Origin: Torreya grandis
Taxonomy: Eukaryota; Streptophyta; Pinopsida; Cupressales; Taxaceae
Length of the DNA stretch: 64,000 nucleotides
Direction: 5' to 3'
Assembly: GCA_037957365.1 (NCBI GenBank)
Contig: JARHVA010002424.1
Span: 248,001 to 312,000, forward strand
The translations under genes were made by a program, and so were the position numbers. Below, in pieces: positions 45,922-56,645 of the stretch. Position 1 is the first letter of the stretch, and the number at the start of each line of letters is the position of its first letter. The notes under the pieces are model-generated. The model was not told the DNA's origin. It ran no database searches and saw only the letters and a list, made by a program, of their open reading frames with translations.

Positions 45922-47480
45922 TTATTGCATCTTCAAAATTAACCTCAACCTATTTAATGGGGAATTAAAAATCCTAATGCCCCCTCACCCCCTCACACTA
46001 GAAAATGCATAGAGCCAAGATTTAGATGCAATCCAAGTTGAACTAGAACAAATATTTTAAGTCCAAAGACCACTATTAAATCTTAGTTTATACCTCTAGT
46101 TTTAAAATTTAGAACCCATGGGACCTATTATCTTAGGTTGCAATGTCATTTCATGGCTGTGTTCATTGTTCTTTGAAGGGAACCCATGTGTGTAATGGTT
46201 TCTTGGATTCCATATGTTTAGGAATAGATTAGGTCTATCGAGACCTAATAAAGATCAAGAATGGAGTCAAGTAGCTTGACGGAATTATCATTGAGGTCAT
46301 GACTATATGAAAACCAATAAATAATATTGGTTTTCAGATATATTAGACCTATGTCCAAGGTTTGAGGTAGGATCAGAGTTGTTATTAAGAAGGGAAGTGT
46401 CTTATATTTTATCATGGTCATATCCTCAATAAATATGTACCTAAAGCTGCTTAAAGTAGACATAGTTATGGCTCTGTTAGGTCCATGGATATCAAGATTT
46501 TTCCCTTATAATCAAGTCAAGTGGAAGGTGGCATAGAATTTCAAAGAGAGAGATTTGGTTGTTGAATATTGAAGGTGGAGCATTCAATTCTTTTCAGAGC
46601 CTTAAGGATCTTTCTTCCTTGGAAGGATCATGACTCATCATCTTCAAAATAGATTCTTGTTTTGTATTGTTTTTTTCAACAAATGACAAGGTTGGAAGGC
46701 TATTAGAGCTAATGAAGGTTAAAATTATCAAAAATGATAGGTTTTGATTGATCAAAAAGTAGTTGGGAGTTCATTAAAAGGTGGTGGTATCCCATTTATT
46801 GATTTATGATTGCATACTTCTCCTCTCTCTTCCCCTTTCTCCTATATCCCCTTTTCTTCCCCAATTATAAAATTTATTCATTAAGAATATTGAAGAGAAG
46901 GAGACCCTCATTTGAAAATGCAAGACCCTATCAAAAAATTTAATAACTAGCTCTTGATGTAATAGGATGATTTTTTACCTATCTCTTGCCTTTAAATAGT
47001 GTTTAGTAAGCTTGTGTATGATGGGCCTGTGAAGGAGATTCTTCCATGTCCATTGTCCTTATTCCTTACCTCTTTTAAGGTGTTTTCAAGCTATTTGTAG
47101 GTATAAAATTGTGTTATTTTTGCCATCAATGGATGCCTAATGTGAGTCTTAGAATTCCTCTTTACTTCCTTGATTGCTTGGTGTGCCTAGTTCATGAAAT
47201 ACTTATGAAATTAACTAGTTTATGAGATTGTGTGAGCAAACATTATCTTATGTTGTACTATTGGTTTCAAGCTTATGTGCGTGTCTCATTTAAATTTGAT
47301 GCATCACCCTTTTATATTTCTTATTAACCCTTTTCCCTCCTTTCTAACCCATTTTAAAGTAAAATTATTATTTGAGGTGATCCATCAAGAGGAAGCCAAC
47401 CTTATTTCGAGGTTCAACCTCACCATAGGATACCCAAAGCCTAATGTCATTCCCATTGTGTATCTTAGTTGGAAGGAGAC
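45922..47480. other. Unassigned DNA
   Basis: Broken frames with no recognisable domain. The short frames at 46,245-46,463 (minus) and 47,275-47,487 (plus) carry no motif. Part may belong to the 3' end or 3' LTR of the minus-strand gypsy element to the right. Confidence 0.3.
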
Positions 47481-48099
47481 TGAATAACCCCTTCCAAGGG
47501 GAAAAACTAATATTACAATAGTAACATTATATCAAAACCCCTTTTATTATCAAAAATATAAAACACTTACAAAAATGAACCTCTTTTTCCTTAAACTGCA
47601 ATCATTAACATAGGTGGAATAGTTCCCAATATATTTTATAATGGATCCATAGATATAGATTTGTATTTAAAAACCTTTATAAATCTATATGTGTAACCTA
47701 TGGTAAGCAAGATGTAAGTTATAACTATTTGTAAGGAGTTATAGTAGCTACTCAGGCCTTTGGAAGAGGGAGTGAGCAAAGAGGAGAATGTAAAATACAT
47801 TTTGATTACTTATTTTTATTATTTTTGATTTTTTTTAATCCCTTAGATGGTCAAAAAGTTTATTTTCCATCAAGACATTTTATACATACATTGGTCAGTT
47901 AATGACTAGTTTTTTATTTTTAAATCCTGACTGATTGGTAGATTAGTTGATTAGGTAGAATGTTTATTTTGTCTATAACTAGCCAAAAAGATGTGTGACT
48001 AGACTGTACTAAGATAAAATCCTTACCCTTTGTCCATAAAGAGTAAGGGTAGGATATAATATCCTTTAGATGTTTGAATAAGGTCCATAATAGAATAAA

Positions 48100-48768
48100 T
48101 GGAAGGAAGGGTGTGCTCATCTAGAAAATATCATGTGAAGCTTTCTTTGGGAAGTGGATTTTTATATAATTTCAAATGATGACCATTGACTAATAAACAA
48201 AATTATACTTGGTTAATTATGTGTAACTTGATATATCCATTTTAAAATAATTCCTATATCTCATTATTAAAAATCCATATAGTTTTTATCTTCCCTTTAT
48301 GGTCCTTATAATCAAAAATTAAAGACCAATCTCCTAACTAGAATTTTCTCACTTGATATACTTGTCATGCCATCTGATCTATTATTATTGTACCAATTTT
48401 TTATGATGTAATTATTATATTTAGAGTTCATCCAAAGAATTTATCTATATGATTTCATCCTTCTATTCCTATGACAAATGTAGTCTAAGTTCTAAGGTTA
48501 TCTGCAAGGTTTTATGCTCAAATTCTATGGGAAGAACAAGTTTCCTCCCATAGACCAATTTATATGGGGTAAATATAGTTTTAGTCTTATATGTTATATA
48601 TTATGCTCATAATACTTCAAGAATATGTGCTTACCAATATTTTTGGTGAAAATTTATGTTTTTTTATGATAATGTTCTCCAATTCCCTGTTTGTAACCTC
48701 TACTTATCCATTTGACTGAGGATGATATGGGGTAGAATTCTTATGCCTAATTTCATATTCATGAACAA
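48100..48768 (-). pseudogene. Integrase C-terminal part of the minus-strand gypsy element
   Basis: From the insertion point leftward the minus strand reads STPYHPQSNG-stop-VEVTNRELEN, containing the catalytic Glu region (YHPQ.NGQ.E..NrEik.i). It continues with TPYKLVYGRKLVLPIE (the P...vyGk.c.LPvE segment), LDEL and, near 48,100, LLVNGHHLKLYKNPL in frame-shifted form, the terminal segment of Tat/Athila-type pol. The N-terminal half of the same integrase lies at 55,858-56,645. Confidence 0.83.
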
Positions 48769-48773
48769 GTGCA
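48769..48773. other. Target-site duplication of the composite, left copy (GTGCA)
   Basis: GTGCA precedes the first LTR and recurs at 55,853-55,857 directly after the third LTR. Confidence 0.9.
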
Positions 48774-49771
48774 TGTTAGGTTGTGGAGCTAAAAGCTTCA
48801 CCAAGATGCAAATAGGAGAAGTTATGGAGGTTGCAGGAAATGTTGCGAAGTGTCACAGACACCAGCGTCGGTCAGGACAACCGACGACAGCAGGAGGGAG
48901 ACAGGAAGGCAACCGACGTCGGTCATGGATCGGCTGGCGTCAGCACCCCCAGGCGGCCAGGGACCGACGTCGGTCACCTGTGGTTTGAGCTGCGAGTATG
49001 TTACGGGCAGTTGGTTGACGAACCAAGTGTTTGCATGTTTAGAGCTATTCTTAGACTGAGACCTGCAGATTTAATTATTATATTATTGTCTAATTATTGT
49101 TTGGATGAGATCTATATATGGACTCATGATTGTATTGTAAATGTGTGCTAGAAAGCCAGAGAGCTTTTAGAGAGAGCTTGTGTAGCTCCTCCTAGTTCTA
49201 AGGGGTGCTGAGTGTGTATGATCAGGGAGAGTTGCAAGGTCTGCAAGGTCAAGGAGCTGATCCACTGGAGTACTGGTTGAAGAATCATAAGGACTTAGTG
49301 AGGCAAGGATAAGGGTTCTTCAAGGGTGTAGAGATATCTACATGGTGAGTAAGGTCTAGTGATTTGTAGGTAGCAGCAGAGAGCAGGAGATCTACTTGGA
49401 GTACGGTTGTGTACTTGGTGAACTGGTAGCGTGTTACTGACTGGTTGGAGAGGTGAACATCAATTCTGTATTGGAGTTGATTGTTGGGACCGAGAGAGAG
49501 AGGGAAGAAGGTCTTGAGGTGTGGCGAACCTTTGAGGTGGAGGAAGAAGTGGCATCTTCCTTATTGTATATTCTTCTATGTATATAATACAATTGTGTAT
49601 TGTCTCTTAATTCCTGTGTTGTTTCATATTTCTAGTTACTTATTGATTCTGGTATAATTCCGTGTTTAGTTGCTAATACAAGAAGTAATCACATGTGTTC
49701 TAATTGGTAGAGCAAGATCCTGACTAAAGAGGGATAGGAGCATGTTTATTGTTCTGGGGGTTTCCCTGACA
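48774..49771 (+). mobile_element. First LTR of the composite
   Basis: It starts TGTTAGGTTGTGGAGC and ends GTTTCCCTGACA. It keeps more CpG sites than the other copies, including two perfect ACCGACGTCGGT palindromes at 48,912 and 48,963. The R/U5 side contains ATGTATATAATACAATTG near 49,578. Confidence 0.93.
48850..48980 (+). promoter_or_regulatory. GC-rich palindrome cluster in the LTR U3
   Basis: Within about 130 bp there are two perfect 12-bp palindromes ACCGACGTCGGT (48,912-48,923 and 48,963-48,974) plus near copies (AGCGTCGGTC, ACCGACGACAG). Each palindrome contains ACCGAC on both strands, the DRE/CRT core recognised by plant DREB/CBF factors, and a central GACGTC with the ACGT core of bZIP sites. 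Equivalent clusters occur in the second LTR (about 51,890-52,020, CpGs largely lost) and the third (palindrome at 55,044-55,055). Regulatory function is an inference from motif identity. Confidence 0.5.
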
Positions 49772-49773
49772 CG

Positions 49774-49785
49774 TGGTATCAGAGC
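49774..49785 (+). other. Primer-binding site, first internal region
   Basis: TGGTATCAGAGC is a perfect initiator-Met-tRNA PBS two bases after the LTR. The identical site after the second LTR is at 52,815-52,826. Confidence 0.93.
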
Positions 49786-49879
49786 TTCAGGTTGGGTTAC
49801 TAACAGGTGGTTTCAGATCTGGTAGTGTTTTTTGATTACAGGTTGCTCACAGGGGTTTCTGATTGAGTGGAGTATAGCA

Positions 49880-50422
49880 ATGGCAGAAGGAAGTAAGCTA
49901 CGAATGGAGAAACTGAATAGCATGAATGGTCTGATTGATGGAAAGAAAAAGTAGAGAAAAAGATATTGTTGGTTGGTAGCAGATCAGCATGAAGGAACTG
50001 TAGATGCAGATGTTGCAGGTGTTGTTGCACAAGATGCTTTGGGAGGTTTCTTGGATGAAGTTGAATTTTGGATAACAGATTATGTTGCCTCTTTCCATGC
50101 AGCCCCAAGTTTAGGAGCTGGAGAGCCTTGTCAAATTATTGACAAAGGGGAAGTGAAGCTGAAATTGCAGATGGATGACACACAGTGGTTGAAGGAAGTC
50201 ATGCAGGTACCAGTCTTGAAGATGAGTCTAATTTCTTCAAGAAATTTGGGTGATGGGAGATATACTGTAACTCTCACATCGGATACACTTGAATTAGATG
50301 GTGGTAAGAAAGTAGGTATCCTTTATCTATCTACTTATATTATTGATTCACCTTCTGTTATAGAGATGTGGCTTTGTAGGCTTGGTTACATATGTAGAAG
50401 GAGAATGCAGGTTCTGAAGTAG
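49880..50422 (+). pseudogene. Compressed gag/protease relic, first internal region
   Basis: ATG at 49,880 gives MAEGSKLRMEKLNSMN, the usual start of copia gag, but a stop follows after about 24 codons and the gag body is missing. The open frame 49,973-50,422 (149 codons) then carries WITDYVASFHAAPSL (protease region WllDSGAsfHatps with the DSG lost), GKGEVKL-like DKGEVKLKL, TQWLKEVMQVPVLKMSLIS, GDGRYTVTLTSDTLEL, GKKVGILYL and LWH.RLGH-like LCRLGYICRRRMQVL. So gag start, protease end and GAG-pre-integrase are fused by deletions. Confidence 0.78.
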
Positions 50423-51060
50423 AAGACAGACATTTTTGACAAGCTAAAGAACTGAAAAGCCTTGGTGTTCATGGAGGAGATGACAGACAGAGATCAGGTG
50501 AGAGAACTGATTTATTCTGAGCAGAGCAAGGTTGATTTGATTAGGACTTTGATCCATGGAGAGCTCGCGGGTAAAAAGTTGTCACTTACAGACGGACACA
50601 GGTATTGGCGTTGGTCACACAGTAACCGACATCAGCAACAGGAAGACTGACATTGGTCATAGGGAATGGACGTTGGTAGAAAGGACACCGGCGTCAGCCA
50701 GGGATACAATGTCGGCAGTCAGGGTCAGTGCAGGGAACCGACATCGGTCGGGAGCAGACTGGGAGATGGCCGAGAATGGTCACTGGAACGGATATTGGGC
50801 GAACAGCAAGTCTCAAATGCTCATGTGGAGGTCAGAAAGGGTAAGTAAACCTCATATTCATTGTTCACCTTCTTTATATTGCTTACTGATGGTCAAGAAC
50901 CAGGAGGATGTGAAGAAGTAATGCAGGTAGAGTCCAGATACAATGGGAGCTTGGCATGGATGAGGAGTGAGTCCTTGGAGAAGAACCAAACAGGTATTTG
51001 TTGGTAGAGTTGTCAGTTGGAAGAAAGCACTGAGAGAGATGGATTCCCGTTTTAAAGAAG
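50423..51060 (+). other. Internal spacer with GC-rich GTCGG/CCGAC cluster and integrase-like crumbs
   Basis: A short open frame (50,462-50,650) starts MVFMEEMTDRDQVRELIYSE and is hydrophilic and unidentified. From about 50,590 to 50,760 the DNA repeats CCGAC/GTCGG words (for example AACCGACATCGGTC near 50,737), resembling the LTR palindrome cluster. The overlapping frames at 50,556-50,921 and 50,666-50,848 are translations of this repeat and probably not genes. Confidence 0.4.
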
Positions 51061-51814
51061 AGAGTGGATGGATACATGAGATAGAAGGCCAAGGCATATG
51101 GTCTTGAAGAAGCTGCAGGATAGTAGTACAGGTTTTGACAGGTGGATGACTAAGCATGGCTTCAGTCAATGTCAGTGTAACTATTGTGTTGTTTTTATTC
51201 TTACCAGGTGGATGATGAGTCACGACATTATCCAGTTACTATACGTGGATGGTTTGCTAGCAGGTTTTGTACATACAGGGATTCGCTGAGCTAAAAGGTA
51301 AGGTTAGTTCAGAGGTGTGTCATGAAGAATTTGGAGCAGCGAAATTCTTTGGCATAAGAGACATGGAGATTTTATCTCCAGTGGGAGCTAATGTGAAGAC
51401 GGTGTTAGCAAGGTTTATTACGTAGGATGCAGAATTGGTAAGCACACCAATGGCTAGACGGTTCAAGCTTAGCTTGAAACAGGGTTCAAAATCACATGAG
51501 ATCTATCGTAGATCTGAGTTTTCCCAATTCAGTGGGGGTTGTCGGAAAGTATGGAGCCAATTCAGGGAAGGAGTACTAGAGGGCAGTTCAGTGGGACTAG
51601 CAGCATGGATTCTTGTTGTGCAGGGTCAAGTTCTTCACTACATGGATGTGTAGGTTCGGATGTGGCAGGTTACTTGAATGACAGGTATAGCATCACAGGT
51701 TGTGTGGTGGGTGGTCTTCAGGATTCATCTTGAAGAGGGATACAAACTAGGAAACAAATTAGATAGGCTACAGATACAGGTACATGTGCAGTTGTTTATC
51801 TCCAAGTGGGAGAT
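51060..51814 (+). pseudogene. Compressed RT/RNase H relic, first internal region
   Basis: The frame 51,098-51,289 reads LKKLQDSSTGFDRWMTKHGFSQ (copia LKQaprqWY.kFd.fm...GF.r) and then LLYVDGLLAGF, the YVDD box with the second Asp changed to Gly. Next come FGAAKFFGIRDMEI (lG.ak.iLGm.I.rd), STPMARRFKLSLKQ (nTPla.hfkLs), then LSESMEP and, in 51,539-51,733, GCVGSDVAGYLNDRYSITG (GyvDSDyAGd...RrSttG), an RNase H segment. All are short remnants joined by deletions. The product would be inactive. Confidence 0.78.
51802..51814 (+). other. Polypurine tract before the second LTR
   Basis: CCAAGTGGGAGAT immediately precedes the TG of the LTR. The identical tract stands before the third LTR at 54,842-54,854. 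Confidence 0.75.
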
Positions 51815-52812
51815 TGTTAGGTTGTGGAGCTAAAAGCTTCACCAGGATGCAAACAGGAGAAGTTATGGAGGTTGCAGGAAGTGTTGTGAAGTGTCACAGA
51901 CACCGGCATTGGTCAGGACAACCAATGATGGCAGGAGGGAGATAGGAAGGCAACCGATGTCGGTCATGGATCGGCCAGTGTCGGCACCCCCAGGCAGCCA
52001 GGGACCAACGTTGGTCACCTGTGGTTCGAGCTGCGAGTACGTTATGGGCAGTTGGTTGATGAACCAAGTGTTTGCATGTTTAGAGCTATTCTTAGACTGA
52101 GAGCTATGGATTTAATTATTGTATTATTGTCTAATTATTGTTTGGATGAGATCTATATATGGACTCATGATTGTATTGTAAATGTGTGCTAGAAAGCCAA
52201 AGAGATTTTAGAGAGAGCTTGTGTAGCTCCTCCTAGTTCCAAGGGGTGTTGAGTGTGTATGATCAGGGAGAGTTACAAGGTCTACAAGGTCAAGGAGCTG
52301 ATCCACTGGAGTACTGGTTGAAGAATCATAAGGACTTGGTGAGGTAAGGACAAGGGTTCTTCAGGGGTGTAGATGTATCTACATGGTGAGTAAGGTCTAG
52401 TGATTTGCAGGTAGCATCAGAGAGCAGGAGATCTACTTGGAGTACGATTGTGTACTTGGTGAACTGGCAGTGTGTTACTGACTGGTTGGAGAGGTGAACA
52501 TCAATTTTGTATTGGAGTTGATTGTTGGGACCGAGAGAGAGAGGGAAGAATGTCTTGAGGTGTGGTGAACCTTTGAGGTGGAGGAAGAAGTGGCATCTTC
52601 CTTATTGTATATTCTTCTATGTATATAATACAATTGTGTATTGTCTCTTAATTCCTGTGTTGTTTCATATTTCTAGTTACTTATTGATTCTGGTATAATT
52701 TTGTGTTTAGTTGCTAATACAAGAAGTAATCACATGTGTTCTAATTGGTAGAGCAAGATCCTGACTAAAGAGGGATAGGAGCATGTTTATTGTTCTGGGG
52801 GTTTCCCTGACA
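51815..52812 (+). mobile_element. Second (middle) LTR of the composite
   Basis: 998 bp, TG...CA. It shares variants with the third LTR in its first two thirds (for example CCGGCATTGGTC, GAGCTATGGATTT, TTCAGGGGTGTAG, GTAGCATCAG) against the first LTR. Most CpGs in the palindrome cluster have become TpG/CpA. Confidence 0.93.
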
Positions 52813-54854
52813 CGTGGTATCAGAGCTTCAGGTTGGGTTACTAACAGGTGGTTTCAGATCTGGTAGTATTTGTTGATTACAGGTTGCTCACAGGGGTTTC
52901 TGATTGAGTGGAGTATAGCAATGGCAGAAGGAAGTAAGCTATGAATGGAGAAACTGAATAGCATGAATGGTCTGATTGATGGAAAGAAAAAGTAGAGAAA
53001 AAGATATTGTTGGTTGGTAGCAGATAAGCATGAAGGAACTATAGATGCAGATGTTGTAGGTGTTGTTGCACAGGATGCTTTGGGAGGTTTCTTGGATGAA
53101 GTTGAATTTTGGATAACAGATTATGTTGCCTCTTTCCATGCAGCCCCAAGTTTAGGAGCTGGAGAGCCTTGTCAGATTATTGACAAAGGGGAAGTGAAGC
53201 TGAAATTGCAGATGGACGACACACAGTGGTTGAAGGAAGTCATGCAGGTACCAGTCTTGAAGATGAGTCTAATTTATTAGGAAATTTGGGTGATGGGAGA
53301 TATACTGTAACTCTCACAGTGGATACACTTGAATTAGATGGTGGTAAGAAAGTAGGTATCCTTTATCTATCTACTTATATTACTGATTCACCTTCTGTTA
53401 TAGAGATGTGGCTTTGTAGGCTTGGTTACATATGTAGAAGGAGAATGTAGGTTCTGAAGCAGAAGACAGACATTTTTGACAAGCTAAAGAACTGGAAAGC
53501 CTTGGTGTTCATGGAGGAGATGACGGACAGAGATCAGGTGAGAGAACTGATTTATTCTGAGCAGAGGAAGGTTGATTTGATTAGGACTTTGATCCATGGA
53601 GAGCTCATGGGTAAAAAGTTGTCACTTATAGACAGACACAGGTACCGGCGTTGGTCACACAGTAACTGACGTCGACAATAGGAAGACTGACATCGGTCAT
53701 AGGGAATTGACGTTGGTAGAAAGGACACCGGCGTCAGCTAGGGAGACGATGTCGACAGTCAGGGTCAGTGCAGGGAACCGACATCGGTCAGGAGCAGACT
53801 GGGAGATGGCCGAGAATGGTCACTGGAATGGATATTGGGCAGATAGCAAGTCTCAAACTCTCATGTGGAGGTCAGAAAGGGTAAGTAAACCTCATATTCA
53901 TTGTTCACCTTCTTTATATTGCTTACTGATGGTCAAGAACCAGGAGGATGTGAAGAAGCAATGCAGGTAGAGTCCAAATACAGTGGGAGCTTGGCATGGA
54001 TGAGGAGTGAGTCCTTAGAGAAGAACCAAATAGGTATTTGTTGGTAGAGTTGTCAGTTGGAAGAAAGCACTGAGAGAGATGGATTCCCATTTTAAAGAAG
54101 AGAGTGGATGGATACATGAGACAGAAGGCCAAGGCATATGGTCTTGAAGAAGCTGCAGGACAGTAGTACAGGTTTTGACAGGTGGATGACTAAGCATGGC
54201 TTCAGTCAATGTCAGTGTAACTATTGTGTTGTTTTTATTCTTACCAGGTGGATGATGAGTCACGACATTATCCAGTTACTGTACGTGGATGGTTTGCTAG
54301 CAGGTTTTATACATATAGGGATTCGCTGAGCTAAAAGGTAAGGTTAGTTTAGAGGTGTGTCATGAAGAATTTGGAGCAGCGAAATTCTTTGGCATAAGAG
54401 ACATGGAGATTTTATCTCCAGTGGGAGCTGATGTGAAGACGGTGTTGGCGAGGTTTATTACGCAGGATACAGAATCGGTAAGCACACCAATGGCTGGACA
54501 GTTCAAGCTTAGCTTGAAACAGGGTTCAAAATCACATGAGATCTATTTTAGATCTGAGTTTTCCCAATTCAGTGGGGGTTGTCAGAAAGTATGGAGCCAA
54601 TTCGGGGAAGGAGTACTGGAGAGCAGTTCAGTGGGACTAGCAGCATGGATTCTTGTTGTGCAGGGTCAAGTTCTTCACTACATGGATGTGTAGGTTCGGA
54701 TGTGGCAGGTTACTTTAATGATAGGTATAGCATCACAGGTTGTGTGGTGGGTGGTCTTCAGGATTCATCTTGAAGAGGGATACAAACTAGGAAACAAATT
54801 AGACAGGCTACAGATACAGGTACAGGTGTAGCTTTTTATCTCCAAGTGGGAGAT
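52813..54854 (+). mobile_element. Second internal region of the composite
   Basis: It repeats the layout of the first: PBS 52,815-52,826, gag start at 52,921, protease/pre-integrase frame 53,014-53,280 (cut by a single-base frameshift relative to the first copy and continued in 53,226-53,450), GTCGG cluster about 53,640-53,800, RT stub 54,138-54,329 with the same YVDG change, and RNase H stub 54,355-54,773. Both copies share all the same large deletions, so these predate the duplication and define the family. Differences between copies are scattered point changes. Confidence 0.9.
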
Positions 54855-55852
54855 TGTTAGGTTGTGGAGCTAAAAGCTTCACCAGGATGCAAATAAGAGA
54901 AGTTATGGAGGTTGCAGGAAGTGTTGCGAAGTGTCACATACACCGGCATTGGTCAGGACAACCGATGACGGCAGGAGGGAGATAGGAAGGCAAACGATGT
55001 CGATCATGGATCGGCCAGCGTCGGCACCCCCAGGCGGCCAGGGACCGACGTCGGTCACCTGTGGTTCGAGCTGCGAGTATGTTATGGGCAGTTGGTTGAT
55101 GAACCAAGTGTTTGCATGTTTAGAGCTATTCTTAGACTGAGAGCTATGGATTTTATTATTGTATTATTGTCTAATTATTGTTTGGATGAGATCTATATAT
55201 GGACTCATGATTGTATTGTAAATGTGTGCTAGAAAGCCAGAGAGCTTTTAGAGAGAGCTTGTGTAGCTCCTCCTAGTTCCAAGGGGTGTTGAGTGTGTAT
55301 GATCAGGGAGAGTTGCAAGGTCTGCAAGGTCAAGGAGCTGATCCACTGGAGTACTGGTTGAAGAATCATAAGGACTTGGTGAGGCAAGGACAAGGGTTCT
55401 TCAGGGGTGTAGAGATATCTACATGGTGAGTAAGGTCTAGTGATTTGCAGGTAGCATCAGAGAGCAGGAGATCTACTTGGAGTACGGTTGTGTACTTGGT
55501 GAACTGGTAGCGTGTTACTGACTAGTTGGAGAGGTGAACATCAATTCTATATTGGAGTTGATTGTTGGGACCGAGAGAGAGAGGGAAGAAGGTCTTGAGG
55601 TGTGGCGAACCTTTGAGGTGGAGGAAGAAGTGACATCTTCCTTATTGTATATTCTTCTATGTATATAATACAATTGTGTATTGTCTCTTAATTCCTGTGT
55701 TGTTTCATACTTCTAGTTACTTATTGATTTTGGTATAATTTCGTGTTTAGTTGCTAATACAAGAAGTAATCACATGTGTTCTAATTGGTAGAGCAAGATC
55801 CTGACTAAAGAGGGATAGGAGCATGTTTATTGTTCTGGGGGTTTCCCTGATA
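54855..55852 (+). mobile_element. Third LTR of the composite
   Basis: 998 bp. It starts TGTTAGGTTGTGGAGC; its last bases read CCCTGATA, the terminal CA having become TA. GTGCA follows directly. One perfect ACCGACGTCGGT palindrome survives at 55,044-55,055. Confidence 0.93.
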
Positions 55853-55857
55853 GTGCA
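55853..55857. other. Target-site duplication of the composite, right copy (GTGCA)
   Basis: It matches 48,769-48,773. Removing the composite and one copy restores a continuous reading of the host integrase on the minus strand (LTYA joined to LVHEYE). Confidence 0.9.
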
Positions 55858-56645
55858 TATGTTAGATCATATGTTAATTTATGTCCTTAATATTTAAAAA
55901 TATCCTCTGGACCTTTCTATCTAGTGAATTTTTCTTCATACATAAATTCTTTAATTTCTTCATCTCATGCATGTATTAAGGCTTTCACCTCTGCTCATTT
56001 GGTCACTTAATCCATACAAACTAGTATGTACTTATTTTTAGATTTAAGATCTATTAGTCCAAGAAAATAAATTCACCGTTTATCAAATGGTTCCAAAACC
56101 ATTTGGGTCTCAAGTGGCATCTCATTAGAATGTGTGGGTTTACCTATACATTGCCATTGATCACACTAGTAGGTATATACAATTGCATCTTTATGTAAGG
56201 TATGCCATTAGTAACCTACAATTATGATCTTGATGGTAGTCTTATTTTTATAAAAATTACCCTTAAATGGTTAATCCTGACATGTTTAAAGTATGTCAAT
56301 GACCTCATCCTCTCTTATACATTAGCACATGATAGAATCAGGCCCAATGAAAAATAGGTACCTAGAGATTCATGAATATGGACCGATTTTTACCACCAAA
56401 TTACATTTCTATTTTTTAGATAAATGTTTTGGAAGTAATCATGTATCTAATTGATTATTTACATCTACATACCAAGGATTTTTAATGGACAATTCAAAAA
56501 TATGTTATCAATAAAGGAATCATCTACTACACGACTTTGTTCATCAGATGTTAAATGTGATAGAAACTTTAGAACAATAGTATCCTTTCCTAGCCTATCT
56601 AAAATAGTAATATAAAACTTTTGAAGTATAAACAACCATATAATT
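55858..56645 (-). pseudogene. Integrase N-terminal/core part of the minus-strand gypsy element
   Basis: On the minus strand the first segment ends the RNase H-integrase linker (YITILDRLGKDTIV, family FDitIldRPGKdN.VADfLSRL; VDDSF). Then comes the integrase core with IFLD..IL-type and VTKWAEVKAL-like sequence and a degraded second Asp region near 55,900. The reading stops at the GTGCA insertion point and resumes at 48,768. Confidence 0.72.

Larger units (their letters stand above)
48774..55852 (+). mobile_element. Composite copia-derived element: LTR-internal-LTR-internal-LTR (7,079 bp)
   Basis: Three near-identical LTRs of exactly 998 bp alternate with two internal regions (2,043 and 2,042 bp). 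Each internal region starts with a PBS and ends with a polypurine tract. One GTGCA target duplication flanks the whole array, so it behaves as a single insertion or was amplified in place. Base composition is clearly more GC-rich and less decayed than the neighbouring DNA, so it is the youngest large element here. The internal regions hold only stubs of gag, protease, RT and RNase H, so the element is non-autonomous. Confidence 0.93.

Noticed and set aside
46245..47487. Short frames between the Ser/Thr ORF and the gypsy 3' side
   Set aside because: Each is under 75 codons, with no motif and no consistent strand; not supported as genes.
48831..49151. Overlapping plus-strand open frames in the LTR (repeated at 51,891 and 54,931)
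   Set aside because: They fall inside the LTR across the GC-rich palindrome cluster. Three overlapping frames with no motif indicate non-coding sequence.
50858..51223. 121-codon minus-strand open frame (and its copy at 54,015-54,263)
   Set aside because: It is antisense to the RT stub of the composite; shadow of a repeated element.
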